The notes under the pieces are model-generated. The model was not told the DNA's origin. It did not search any database and saw only the letters and a program-made list of their open reading frames with translations. Positions 6,127 to 11,806 of a stretch of 11,806 nucleotides of DNA are shown here, one piece after another (position 1 is the first letter of the stretch; each line of letters opens with the position of its first letter). A program made the position numbers and the translations under genes. The stretch comes from Gammaproteobacteria bacterium (lineage in GTDB: Bacteria > Pseudomonadota > Gammaproteobacteria > DSM-26407). The DNA lies in NCBI GenBank assembly GCA_028694565.1, contig JAQVKR010000036.1:1-11806 (forward strand), read 5' to 3'.

Positions 6127-6882
6127 ATGGCGCCTGATCCCGCCACCAGCCTCGCCATCCTCGGGCTGGCGCTGCTCTCCGGCGGCACGACCGTGGTGGG
6201 CGTGGCGCTGGCGCTGCGGCTGGAGCGGCACCCGGGGTGGGTGGCCGGAGGGATCGGCTTCTCCGCCGGCATCATGCTGCTGGTCTCCGTCTTCGAGCTG
6301 GTGCCGGAGGCCGCGGCCCTGTGGGGCTATGGGAGCGTGCTGCTGGTGGCGGGGCTGGGAGCCGGGGCGTTCGCCCTGCTGCATGCGCTCATCCCCCACA
6401 CCCACCTGGTGGAGGAGGGCGGCATGTTCGATCCCGCCCTTCTGCGCAGCGCCTACCTGGTCATCCTGGGGCTGATCCTCCATGACCTGCCCGAAGGCTT
6501 CGCCATGGCCAACGCCTACCTGGCCGCGCCCCGGCTCGGTCTCCTGCTGGCGCTGGCGATCGCCCTGCACAACATCCCCGAGGAGTTCGCCATGGCGGTC
6601 CCCGCCATCGCGCTCGGCCGACGCCGCCTGCTCTACCGTGCCGCCCTCGTCTCGGCGCTGGCGGAGCCGGTGGGCGCGGTGGCGGGCCTGCTGGCGGTGG
6701 GGTTGCGCCCGGGACTCGTGCCCGCCTTCATGGGCTTCGCCGCGGGGGCGATGATCTTCGTTTCCATCCACGAGCTCATCCCCATGGCGCGGCGCTACGG
6801 CCACCGGCGCCTGTTCGCCGCCGGCATGGCCGTCAGCGGATTGGTGTTCCTGGGCCTGGGGTTGCTGCTGCCGGCGGGATGA
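6127..6882 (+). CDS. ZIP-family divalent metal transporter
   Basis: This is a 251-residue inner-membrane protein with about eight hydrophobic helices and the ZIP signature: [10 protein letters not shown] in one helix and [12 protein letters not shown] in the next, the paired His-x-x-Pro-Glu motifs that form the binuclear metal site, plus IHELIP near the C-terminus. A His-containing loop ([12 protein letters not shown]) lies between the early helices as in metal-sensing ZIP loops. ZIP proteins bring zinc or other divalent metals into the cytoplasm. The second motif has Glu-Glu where Glu-Gly is usual in some relatives; specificity cannot be read. ATG 6127 is chosen since GGGAG (6117-6121) is 5 bases upstream and the protein starts at its first helix. 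The open frame extends far upstream but antiparallel to nothing meaningful and through fhs in the wrong frame. The gap from the reductase is 86 bp. Confidence 0.88.
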   Translation: MAPDPATSLAILGLALLSGGTTVVGVALALRLERHPGWVAGGIGFSAGIMLLVSVFELVPEAAALWGYGSVLLVAGLGAGAFALLHALIPHTHLVEEGGMFDPALLRSAYLVILGLILHDLPEGFAMANAYLAAPRLGLLLALAIALHNIPEEFAMAVPAIALGRRRLLYRAALVSALAEPVGAVAGLLAVGLRPGLVPAFMGFAAGAMIFVSIHELIPMARRYGHRRLFAAGMAVSGLVFLGLGLLLPAG

Positions 6883-7126
6883 CGGATTCGGCAGCTGCTG
6901 GACAGGGATGGGTGGCGCGCAGGATGCGCGGCACAAACGACCAGGGAAGGATGTCGCCGCATGCCAGCGTCTATGATCCGAAGCCCCGGTTTCAGGCGTT
7001 TCTGCGCCCTCTCGTTTCGCGTCCGGCCTCCGCCGGCATCAGCGCCAACCAGGCGGCCCTGGCGGCCATCGCGCCGTCCCTGGCCGCCGGCGCCGGCCAA
7101 ATAAATGCACGCGCACGGCCGGGTTC
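6883..7126. other. Intergenic stretch between the ZIP gene and the rhlE promoter
   Basis: About 240 bases without a convincing gene. It contains a 6-bp hairpin CGCGCA/TGCGCG (6916-6921 and 6925-6930), which might help end the ZIP transcript, and an imperfect GC-rich palindrome region near 7060-7095 that includes GCCGGCGCCGGC. The frame open on either strand has no family-like sequence. Confidence 0.45.
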
Positions 7127-7135
7127 TGTTATAGT
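7127..7135 (+). promoter_or_regulatory. Extended -10 promoter of rhlE
   Basis: TG-T-TATAGT at 7127-7135 matches the extended -10 consensus at 5 of 6 hexamer positions; no good -35 is seen, as is allowed for extended -10 promoters. Transcription would start near 7142, giving a leader of about 140 bases. Confidence 0.55.
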
Positions 7136-7236
7136 GCGGCATCCGGCGCACTCCGGCCTGCGCCAGGTTGTCGCGGTAATCCACTTCCGATCTGCCTCGA
7201 ACCACCCCAAACCTATCGATTTTCGCCTGGGCCGGC

Positions 7237-7253
7237 CCGGGACGCATTCCCGG
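7237..7253 (+). other. Hairpin in the rhlE leader
   Basis: CCGGGA (7237-7242) and TCCCGG (7248-7253) pair perfectly around a 5-base loop, ending 11 bases before the AGGAG (7265-7269). Long structured leaders are common in cold-responsive RNA helicase genes; that role here is inference. Confidence 0.35.
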
Positions 7254-7280
7254 CAGGCATTGCCAGGAGCATCAACGCTT

Positions 7281-8747
7281 ATGCCTTTCAGTTCCCTCGG
7301 CCTGTCGGCCGAAGTCAGCCGCGCCGTCACCGAAAAGGGCTACACCGAGCCCACCCCCGTGCAGCGCCAGGCCATTCCCGTGATCCTCGAGGGCCGCGAC
7401 ATCATGGCCGGCGCCCAGACCGGTACCGGCAAGACCGCGGGCTTCACCCTGCCCCTGCTGCACCGGCTCCACGCCACCGTGCCCGGCGGCGGGCGGCGCG
7501 CCGTGCGCGCCCTGATCCTCACCCCCACCCGCGAGCTGGCCGCCCAGGTGGCCGAGAGCGTGCAGACCTACGGCCGGCACGTGCCGCTCAAGTCGGCGGT
7601 GATTTTCGGCGGGGTGAGCATCAACCCCCAGATCGCGGCCCTGCGCCGCGGCGTCGACATCCTGGTGGCCACGCCCGGCCGGCTGCTGGACCACGTGAGC
7701 CAGCGCACCCTGGACCTCTCCCAGGTGGAGATCCTGGTGCTGGACGAGGCGGACCGCATGCTCGACATGGGCTTCATCCGCGACATCCGCAAGATTCTCG
7801 CCCTGCTGCCGAAGAAGCGGCAGAACCTGCTTTTCTCGGCCACCTACTCCGAGGAGATCCGCACCCTCGCCGACGATCTGCTGGACAATCCGGCGCTCAT
7901 CGAGGTGGCCCGGCGCAACACCACCGCCGAGCGGGTCTCGCAGCGGGTGCACCCGGTGGACGCCAAGCGCAAGCGCGAGCTGCTCTCCTTCCTCATCGGC
8001 TCCAACAACTGGCGCCAGGTGCTGGTGTTCACCCGCACCAAGCACGGCGCCAACCGCCTGGCCGAGCAGCTGGGGCGCGACGGCATGACCGCCGCGGCCA
8101 TCCACGGCAACAAGAGCCAGGGGGCGCGCACCAAGGCGCTGGCGGACTTCAAGCGCAACGCGGTGCGGGTGCTGGTGGCCACCGACATCGCCGCCCGCGG
8201 CCTGGATATCGACCAGCTGCCCCACGTGGTGAACTTCGAGCTGCCCAACGTGCCCGAGGACTACGTGCACCGCATCGGCCGCACCGGTCGCGCCGGCAAC
8301 GAGGGCGAGGCGATTTCCCTGGTGTGCGTGGACGAGCACGCCTACCTGCGCGACATCGAGCGGCTGCTGAAGCGCGAGCTTCCGAAGGAGATCATCGAGG
8401 GCTTCAAGCCCGATCCCAGCATCAAGGCGGAGCCCATCGTGCAGGGCCGGAACGGGCGCGGCGGCCGGCCGGCCGGCGGCGGACGCAATGGCGGCGGCAA
8501 CGGCAACGGCCGTGGTCGCGCGCCGCGCCAGGAGGCGGGCGCGGGTCGTGGCCGGCGCGGCGAGGGCCGCTCCCAGGAGGGCGCGCGGCCGGCCCGTACC
8601 GGCGCCGGCGGCCAGCGCCAGGACGGCAACCGCGACGGCGGCGGCAACGGCGCGGGCAAGTCCCGCGGCGGCCGCCCGGCGGCCGAGCGCTTCAATGCCC
8701 GCCCGCGGCGCGAGGTGCCGGCCCTGCTGGGCGGTGGCCGCGACTGA
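7281..8747 (+). CDS. rhlE: RhlE-type ATP-dependent DEAD-box RNA helicase
   Basis: This is a 488-residue cytoplasmic RNA helicase that unwinds short RNA duplexes, commonly in ribosome assembly, RNA decay and cold adaptation. All core motifs are in order: Q motif GYTEPTPVQ (20-28), motif I AQTGTGKT (45-52), PTRELA (82-87), TPGR (131-134), DEAD (155-158), SAT (186-188), VLVFTRTK (247-254), [10 protein letters not shown] (300-309) and HRIGRTGR (330-337). The N-terminus, [10 protein letters not shown], and the [17 protein letters not shown] block fit RhlE. From about residue 390 to the end is a Gly/Arg/Asn-rich, RG-repeat tail, expected to be disordered and to bind RNA. ATG 7281 is the family start; AGGAG is 11 bases upstream, slightly long. 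The frame remains open upstream through the leader but without homology. It is flanked by its own promoter and terminator, hence monocistronic. Confidence 0.95.
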   Translation: MPFSSLGLSAEVSRAVTEKGYTEPTPVQRQAIPVILEGRDIMAGAQTGTGKTAGFTLPLLHRLHATVPGGGRRAVRALILTPTRELAAQVAESVQTYGRHVPLKSAVIFGGVSINPQIAALRRGVDILVATPGRLLDHVSQRTLDLSQVEILVLDEADRMLDMGFIRDIRKILALLPKKRQNLLFSATYSEEIRTLADDLLDNPALIEVARRNTTAERVSQRVHPVDAKRKRELLSFLIGSNNWRQVLVFTRTKHGANRLAEQLGRDGMTAAAIHGNKSQGARTKALADFKRNAVRVLVATDIAARGLDIDQLPHVVNFELPNVPEDYVHRIGRTGRAGNEGEAISLVCVDEHAYLRDIERLLKRELPKEIIEGFKPDPSIKAEPIVQGRNGRGGRPAGGGRNGGGNGNGRGRAPRQEAGAGRGRRGEGRSQEGARPARTGAGGQRQDGNRDGGGNGAGKSRGGRPAAERFNARPRREVPALLGGGRD

Positions 8748-8771
8748 GGCCGCCGGCCTTGCGCGCATGAG

Positions 8772-8801
8772 AGGCCGGGGGGCGACCCCCGGCCTTTTTT
8801 T
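8772..8801 (+). terminator. Rho-independent terminator of rhlE
   Basis: A perfect 10-bp GC-rich stem, AGGCCGGGGG (8772-8781) with CCCCCGGCCT (8786-8795), has a GCGA loop and is followed by seven T's in all (8795-8801). It starts 24 bases after the rhlE stop. Confidence 0.95.
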
Positions 8802-8806
8802 CGACC

Positions 8807-9301
8807 CTACTGCCGGATCCGCAGCGTGCCGTCGCGCTGGATCAGCTCCAGCCCGCGCAGGAAGCTCATGCCCAGCAGCGCCTCCTCGCCGGACATGCCC
8901 GGGCTGATGTTGGCGCGCACGTCATGGAGCACGATGCCGCCCAGGGCGACGCTGTCCAGGGTGGTGGCGTAGACGGTGGCGGCGCCGTTGGCGGTCCGGG
9001 CCCGCAACGGCGCGCCGCGCGCCAGGCCCAGGCGCGCCGCCAGCGCGCCGGGGACGGTCACGGTGGTGGCGCCGGTGTCCACCAGCAGCGTCACCGTATG
9101 CCCGTTGATGGCGCCATCGGCCACGTAATGGCCGTCGCGGTTGCGCTCCAGCACCACCTCCTTCACGCCGCCGTCGGTGCGGGTGGCCAGCGCGCGGTTG
9201 GGATTGCGCTGGTAGTCCAGGAGCGCGGAGAAGCCCCAGGTGAGCAGGCCGAGAATCAGTATCCAGGCCAGGATCACGTTGCCGGTGCCGATGCGGTTCA
9301 T
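8807..9301 (-). CDS. Membrane-anchored retropepsin-like aspartic protease
   Basis: This is a 164-residue protein with one N-terminal hydrophobic segment (about residues 9-28) followed by a single retropepsin-like domain of the bacterial clan AA type. The catalytic motif LLVDTGATTV has Asp75-Thr-Gly-Ala; the following VPGALAARLGL, a central AxGxxxVYATTLDSVALGG and the LLGMSFLRGLELIQRDGTLRI ending fit that family. Retropepsins act as dimers, each giving one Asp. The N-in, C-out topology would put the domain in the periplasm. Biological substrates are unknown. ATG 9301 begins directly before the membrane helix; no good Shine-Dalgarno is seen, and a TACACT -10-like element ends 7 bases before it, so the message could be leaderless. 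The open frame continues upstream without family similarity. It converges on rhlE past the terminator. Confidence 0.85.
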   Translation of the reverse strand: MNRIGTGNVILAWILILGLLTWGFSALLDYQRNPNRALATRTDGGVKEVVLERNRDGHYVADGAINGHTVTLLVDTGATTVTVPGALAARLGLARGAPLRARTANGAATVYATTLDSVALGGIVLHDVRANISPGMSGEEALLGMSFLRGLELIQRDGTLRIRQ

Positions 9302-9308
9302 GCCGGCC

Positions 9309-9331
9309 AGTGTAGCGCGCCCGGGGCGCGC
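9309..9331 (-). promoter_or_regulatory. -10-like element and abutting 17-bp palindrome before the protease gene
   Basis: On the minus strand TACACT (9314-9309) lies 7 bases before the ATG. Next to it, at 9315-9331, is a perfect palindrome of two 8-bp arms (GCGCGCCC and GGGCGCGC) around one central base, where the spacer of a sigma70 promoter would be. No -35 is clear. Confidence 0.3.
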
Positions 9332-9425
9332 GTGCGCCGGGGCGTGACGCATGCCATCCTCGCCGGGAGCCGGGTGGTGGGCTAATCTCCCGGTGGGGCT
9401 GTGCGTGAGTTCGGGGAGGCGCGGG

Positions 9426-9686
9426 ATGGGCGGCAGAGTGGCAGTGTGGATCCTAACGGCCGTGGCCGGGGTGTCGTTCCTGGCGATGGTCGGGATCATG
9501 GCGGACATGAGCAACCACATGGAGCGCATGACCGGGCAGGTGGCCGAGCTGGGCGCCGACGTGAAGGGCATGCGGGCGAGCGTGGAGCATATGGCGGAGG
9601 CGCTCCTGCAGGGCAGCCGGCAGATGCAGCAGGTCAACCCGATGCAGATGCTGCCGGGCATGGCGCCCGGCCAGCCGCAGCGCTGA
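9426..9686 (+). CDS. Small membrane-anchored coiled-coil protein, unknown function
   Basis: This is an 86-residue protein with one hydrophobic helix near the N-terminus (about 5-25), then an amphipathic Met/Glu-rich helix (MADMSNHMERMTGQVAEL-ADVKGMRASVEHMAEALL) with heptad-like spacing of hydrophobic residues, and a short Met/Pro/Gln tail. I do not recognise a named family. GGAGG 6 bases before ATG 9426 fixes the start. It is divergent from the protease gene (124 bp between starts) and ends 12 bases before the shared 34-bp terminator. It would lie in the inner membrane with the coiled coil on one side and probably oligomerises; this last point is inference. Confidence 0.7.
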   Translation: MGGRVAVWILTAVAGVSFLAMVGIMADMSNHMERMTGQVAELGADVKGMRASVEHMAEALLQGSRQMQQVNPMQMLPGMAPGQPQR

Positions 9687-9695
9687 GGGACAAAT

Positions 9696-9732
9696 GAAAA
9701 AGCCGCCGGACCCGGCCGGGTCCGGCGGCTTT
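9696..9732. terminator. 34-bp perfect palindromic bidirectional terminator
   Basis: Bases 9699-9732 form a perfect inverted repeat with no mismatch (17-bp arms starting AAAGCCGCCGGACC). Read on the minus strand it ends in TTTTT, a good terminator for the phasin gene; on the plus strand it ends in TTT, weaker for the small coiled-coil gene. Confidence 0.9.
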
Positions 9733-9754
9733 CACGGGCGTTGCCGGGCTGGAA

Positions 9755-10120
9755 TCAGGCCGCCTTCTTGGCCTTGGGGGCCACCACCGACTGCAGGCTC
9801 TCCTGGGTCAGCTTCTGGACCTCGGCGCCGACTTCGGCGTTCAGGTCGGCCACGGCCTTGGCGTCGGCCATCACCTTCTCGCCGACATTCTTGGCGACCT
9901 CGGCCTGCAGGCTGACGAAGGATTTCAGGCTCTCGGCGTCCTTCACTTCCAGCATGGACTTCAGCTGCTTCATGCCCAGCTCGAAGTAGCCCTGGGTCAG
10001 GGCCATCTGCAGGGCGAACAGCTTCTCGGTGCTGGCGATGGTCAGGTCGGCCAGCTTGCGGGAAGGCGCGAACATCTTCTCGGTGTTGACGGTCCAGTTG
10101 TTGAACAGGTCCTGGTACAT
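9755..10120 (-). CDS. Phasin, polyhydroxyalkanoate granule-associated protein
   Basis: This is a 121-residue helical phasin. Phasins coat cytoplasmic PHA granules and control their number and size. The sequence shows the family pattern: an aromatic N-terminus (YQDLFNNWTVNTEKMF), long amphipathic helices, TQGYFELGMKQLK and a DAKAVADLNAEVGAEVQKLTQESLQ stretch, and a Lys/Ala-rich tail (APKAKKAA). There are no Cys residues. It is a good match to short phasins of the Phasin_2 type. ATG 10120 is supported by AGAGG about 9 bases upstream. No PHA synthase or depolymerase is in the window, so the link to PHA rests on family. A TTGTTGC-N3-GCAACAA palindrome 69 bp upstream may be the binding site of a PhaR-type repressor. 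The terminator follows 22 bases after the stop. Confidence 0.88.
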   Translation of the reverse strand: MYQDLFNNWTVNTEKMFAPSRKLADLTIASTEKLFALQMALTQGYFELGMKQLKSMLEVKDAESLKSFVSLQAEVAKNVGEKVMADAKAVADLNAEVGAEVQKLTQESLQSVVAPKAKKAA

Positions 10121-10152
10121 GGGGGCAATCCTCTGGCAGTTGGGGGGAGAGC

Positions 10153-10177
10153 AAATCAGCTCAACTGGAAATCAGCT
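10153..10177 (-). repeat. Two 9-bp direct repeats in the phasin leader
   Basis: AAATCAGCT occurs at 10153-10161 and 10169-10177, 16 bases apart on the plus strand, between the phasin start and the palindrome at 10189. They might be half-sites of a regulator or chance. Confidence 0.5.
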
Positions 10178-10188
10178 TAGCAGAGACT

Positions 10189-10205
10189 TTGTTGCGCTGC
10201 AACAA
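10189..10205. promoter_or_regulatory. Operator-like palindrome upstream of the phasin gene
   Basis: TTGTTGC (10189-10195), GCT, GCAACAA (10199-10205): perfect 7-bp arms with a 3-base centre. The TGC-N3-GCA core resembles sites reported for PhaR, the PHA-responsive repressor of phasin genes. On the minus strand TAGACT at 10211-10206 could be a -10, placing the palindrome over the start site. Confidence 0.45.
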
Positions 10206-10371
10206 GTCTATTGTTTCCGGTATGTTAAAAAATCGCCCTCCCCGCTCCGCGAGCGTGTCGCCGGGGCGGTGGCGGCGGACCCTGGCATGTCGGGCGGCAG
10301 GTGGTTATCCTTGCCCGGCGCCCCGCCTCCCGGGGGCGGGAGTCGGCCGGAAAAAAATATTATTTTCTTTA

Positions 10372-10397
10372 ATTACAATGAGCTACGTCATTGTAAT
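10372..10397 (+). promoter_or_regulatory. 10-bp perfect inverted repeat upstream of the exported protein gene
   Basis: ATTACAATGA (10372-10381), GCTACG loop, TCATTGTAAT (10388-10397). It is either an operator covering a -10 (TACAAT) or an RNA hairpin if transcription starts further up. Confidence 0.55.
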
Positions 10398-10419
10398 GGT
10401 TTATCGATATTCCGTAATC

Positions 10420-10448
10420 TACCCCCTCGCGACTCAATGACGGGGGTA
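10420..10448 (+). promoter_or_regulatory. Possible Shine-Dalgarno-sequestering hairpin
   Basis: TACCCCC (10420-10426) pairs perfectly with GGGGGTA (10442-10448). The GGGGGT is the only ribosome-binding candidate for the ATG at 10453, with 5-base spacing. The loop holds CAATGA (10435-10440), identical to the arm of the upstream repeat. Confidence 0.45.
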
Positions 10449-10452
10449 ATCG

Positions 10453-10896
10453 ATGAGAAAGCCTTTCCACCGCCGTGCCGCCCGGGCCGGCCTCATGCTG
10501 GGTTCGCTGATCGCCGCCCATGCCGTCGTGGCCGGGGAGCCGGCCGTGCCCGTCACGGCACCGTTTCCCGTCGTCGAAAGCGGTCTGGCGTGGCAGATGC
10601 CGGCTCCGCTGCCGGTCGCCGAGCTGCTCGCCCAGGTCAGGTCGTTGCGCAGTGGCCTGCGCGAAGAGAGTGACGCGCTGGCCACCCGGATCGAGGCGCG
10701 CCGGTTCGGGGCGAAGGATGCGCTGATAGCGGCCATCATGCCCGGCGGCCTGCTCTACGCCGCCTTCCGCAAGCACAGCGCCGATCAGGCGCGGAAAGAA
10801 CTCGACTCGGTGAGCGCCGAGCTCGAGGAGCTGAATCACGACCTGCTGGCGCTGCGGGTCGCCACCGGCGAGGTGCTGGTGGCCGGTCTGCGCTGA
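10453..10896 (+). CDS. Exported protein of unknown function with coiled-coil segments
   Basis: This is a 147-residue protein I do not recognise. It starts with a typical Sec signal: a basic MRKPFHRRAAR, a hydrophobic core to residue 27, and a probable cleavage near VVA-GEP. The mature part has a Pro-rich start, an amphipathic helix (about 53-85, with LLAQVRSLRSGLREESDALATRIEARR split by short turns), a short hydrophobic stretch IAAIMPGGLLYAAF (92-105), and a second helix with heptad-like spacing (DSVSAELEELNHDLLALRVATGEVL). There are no Cys residues and no lipobox. It may be a periplasmic oligomer or associate with a membrane through the hydrophobic stretch. ATG 10453 is the only start giving a signal peptide; the ribosome site GGGGGT is weak and can be paired away. 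No partner gene is adjacent. Confidence 0.75.
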   Translation: MRKPFHRRAARAGLMLGSLIAAHAVVAGEPAVPVTAPFPVVESGLAWQMPAPLPVAELLAQVRSLRSGLREESDALATRIEARRFGAKDALIAAIMPGGLLYAAFRKHSADQARKELDSVSAELEELNHDLLALRVATGEVLVAGLR

Positions 10897-10952
10897 TCCC
10901 CCATCGGCCTTCGCGCCGGTTCCCCGCTTTTCCCCCGCGTTGCAAACCTGTT

Positions 10953-10975
10953 CCCGGCACAGTGGATGTGCCGGG
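10953..10975. terminator. 9-bp-stem hairpin (terminator candidate without T-run)
   Basis: CCCGGCACA (10953-10961) and TGTGCCGGG (10967-10975) pair perfectly with a GTGGA loop, 56 bases after the stop of the exported-protein gene and on the 3' side of the minus-strand tRNA. Neither strand has a T-run next to it. Confidence 0.4.
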
Positions 10976-11060
10976 TCCGCCGGCGTTGCCAGGCGAGGCG
11001 CAGGGCCGCCTGTCGGGCCGGGGGCGGCGGGCCGGAGAGCTTTGATGCCGAGGGGGGGGA

Positions 11061-11137
<77 letters not shown>

Positions 11138-11154
11138 AAGCGTAAAGGTGGCAT

Positions 11155-11183
11155 AGGATACCCTGTCGCGGCGACGGCGTCCA
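11155..11183 (-). promoter_or_regulatory. Promoter of tRNA-Arg
   Basis: On the minus strand TGGACG (11183-11178) and TATCCT (11160-11155) are separated by 17 bases, each matching consensus at 4 of 6 positions. Transcription would begin about 11 bases before the mature 5' end, typical for a tRNA gene. Confidence 0.5.
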
Positions 11184-11260
11184 CGGGTGGCGGCAGGGTC
11201 CGGGAAGGCCTTTGAAAAGCTGTGTCTATTTAGGCATTTGCAGGCCTTTGGGTTTCTCCA

Positions 11261-11281
11261 TTGATAATTATCAGTATAATC
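11261..11281 (+). promoter_or_regulatory. Promoter -10 with overlapping FNR- or Fur-like palindrome
   Basis: TATAAT at 11275-11280 is an exact -10, with no good -35. Directly upstream TTGATAATTATCAG (11261-11274) matches the FNR/Anr consensus TTGAT-N4-ATCAA at 9 of 10 positions and holds the perfect palindrome TGATAATTATCA. Read as a Fur box, 11263-11281 matches the 19-bp consensus at 14 positions. Centred near -19.5, either protein would be expected to repress. Confidence 0.5.
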
Positions 11282-11296
11282 TGATGTTCCCATGAC

Positions 11297-11327
11297 CCTG
11301 GCGGAGGGGCCCGGTTGCAGCGCCAGG
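11297..11327 (+). other. Hairpin in the cytochrome leader
   Basis: CCTGGCG (11297-11303) and CGCCAGG (11321-11327) form a perfect 7-bp stem with a 17-base loop in the ~86-base leader. It ends well before the ribosome site at 11359-11365. Confidence 0.3.
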
Positions 11328-11372
11328 TGGCATCTACAGGACAGCTGACTGGACAATAAAGAGGATTCGATT

Positions 11373-11806
11373 GTGAGCAAGTCGAACAGTACGTATTTCG
11401 GGACTTCCGTGGCGGTTCTGGTGGCCGTCGTAGTGCTGGTGGGGGTGGTCTACAAGGTTTTCGTCGGCGCGCCGCCCCAGGCGCCCATGGACGATCAGTC
11501 CGTGGCCGAGCGGCTGAAGGCCATGGGCGAAGTGACGGTGGCCACCGCCCCCGCGCCGGCCGCCGAGGCGCCGGCGGGCGCGCCCGCCGCTCCGGCCGAG
11601 GCCGCGCCCGCCGCCACCGGGACCGCGGCCGCCGCGCCCGCCGGTGCCGCGGCCGGCGAGGCCATCTACAACAAGGCCTGCATCGCCTGCCACGCCGCCG
11701 GCGTGGCCGGGGCGCCCAAGCTGGGCGACGCCGCGGCCTGGGAGCCGCGTATCGCCAAGGGCATCGACGCCCTGATGCAGTCGGCCCTCAACGGCCTGAG
11801 ATCGGA
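11373..11806 (+). CDS. Membrane-anchored cytochrome c5-family protein (3' end missing)
   Basis: The gene runs off the right edge after about 144 codons. From the GTG at 11373 (GAGGA 7 bases upstream; the preceding TTG frame stops at once) it encodes a single N-terminal membrane helix (about residues 12-29), a short acidic/basic segment, an Ala/Pro/Glu-rich linker of about 45 residues, and a class I c-type heme domain starting GEAIYNKACIACHAAG. CIACH is the CXXCH heme site; KLGDAAAWEPRIAKGIDALMQSALNG matches cytochrome c5 proteins, where a Met-containing AMPxxG ligand segment should follow but is not reached. It would carry electrons in the periplasm to an oxidase or reductase. The flexible linker would let the heme domain reach partners. 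The last eight bases look like adapter, so the final R-S may not be real. Confidence 0.88.
   Translation, partial: MSKSNSTYFGTSVAVLVAVVVLVGVVYKVFVGAPPQAPMDDQSVAERLKAMGEVTVATAPAPAAEAPAGAPAAPAEAAPAATGTAAAAPAGAAAGEAIYNKACIACHAAGVAGAPKLGDAAAWEPRIAKGIDALMQSALNGLRS

Larger units (their letters stand above)
10206..10452. other. Intergenic region between phasin and the exported protein: AT-rich island
   Basis: Bases 10215-10345 are GC-rich and hold one 6-bp hairpin (CCCGCC/GGCGGG near 10323-10341). Bases 10351-10420 form the most AT-rich patch of the window, starting with seven A's and TATTATTTT. It contains a TACAAT (10374-10379) within a 26-bp inverted repeat and the palindrome TATCGATA (10402-10409). 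No reading frame here looks coding. It is the likely promoter and leader of the 10453 gene. Confidence 0.6.

Noticed and set aside
8460-8745. GC-rich repeats at the end of rhlE as a repeat array
   Set aside because: They encode the Gly/Arg-rich tail common in RhlE proteins and show no fixed repeat unit or spacer.
7272-8768. A 498-residue minus-strand open frame opposite rhlE
   Set aside because: Shadow of the helicase gene; repetitive Val/Ala/Gly/His composition and no ribosome site or homology.

Overview
The base composition, the gene families and the translation signals suggest a high-GC gammaproteobacterium, possibly a sulfur-oxidising or Ectothiorhodospiraceae-like lineage. The hints are a PHA-granule phasin, a thiol-persulfide dioxygenase, a cytochrome c5-type protein and a DsbA/EEP-hydrolase gene pair like the one in pseudomonads. 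This taxonomic reading is inference only. I see no phage, transposon, CRISPR array or plasmid genes; most of the window is ordinary chromosomal housekeeping and accessory metabolism.

Layout. (1) 1-1307, + strand: the C-terminal part of a DsbA oxidoreductase with an in-frame TAG at 47-49, a strongly structured spacer (433-517), then an endonuclease/exonuclease/phosphatase-fold hydrolase. (2) 1399-3211: an ETHE1-type persulfide dioxygenase (-), a four-helix small membrane protein (+) divergent from it, and a hemerythrin-like protein (-) that converges on the membrane gene across a 10-bp-stem hairpin. (3) 3458-6040, + strand: a divergent formate-tetrahydrofolate ligase followed 18 bp later by a twin-arginine aldo/keto reductase, probably one operon. 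A 20-bp palindrome overlaps the reductase stop codon. A ZIP-family metal transporter follows at 6127-6882. (4) 7281-8747: an RhlE-type DEAD-box RNA helicase with its own extended -10 promoter, leader hairpin, RG-rich tail and a textbook terminator. (5) 8807-10120: a membrane-anchored retropepsin-like protease (-), a small coiled-coil membrane protein (+) and a phasin (-); the last two share a 34-bp palindromic terminator. (6) 10121-11806: an AT-rich regulatory region with alternative RNA pairings ahead of an unknown exported protein, tRNA-Arg(CCG) on the minus strand, and the start of a membrane-anchored cytochrome c5-like protein behind an exact TATAAT and an FNR/Fur-like palindrome.

How the parts may work together. 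The persulfide dioxygenase and hemerythrin suggest sulfide/persulfide and O2/NO handling. Fhs supplies 10-formyl-THF. The phasin shows that the cell stores polyhydroxyalkanoate. No single pathway unites the window.

The most interesting material is non-coding: the nested inverted repeats at 433-517, the possible SD-sequestering switch at 10372-10452, and several operator-like palindromes with no regulator gene nearby. The window ends with eight bases identical to the start of the common Illumina adapter, so the last codons, and perhaps the TAG near the left edge, should be treated as possible assembly-end artefacts.
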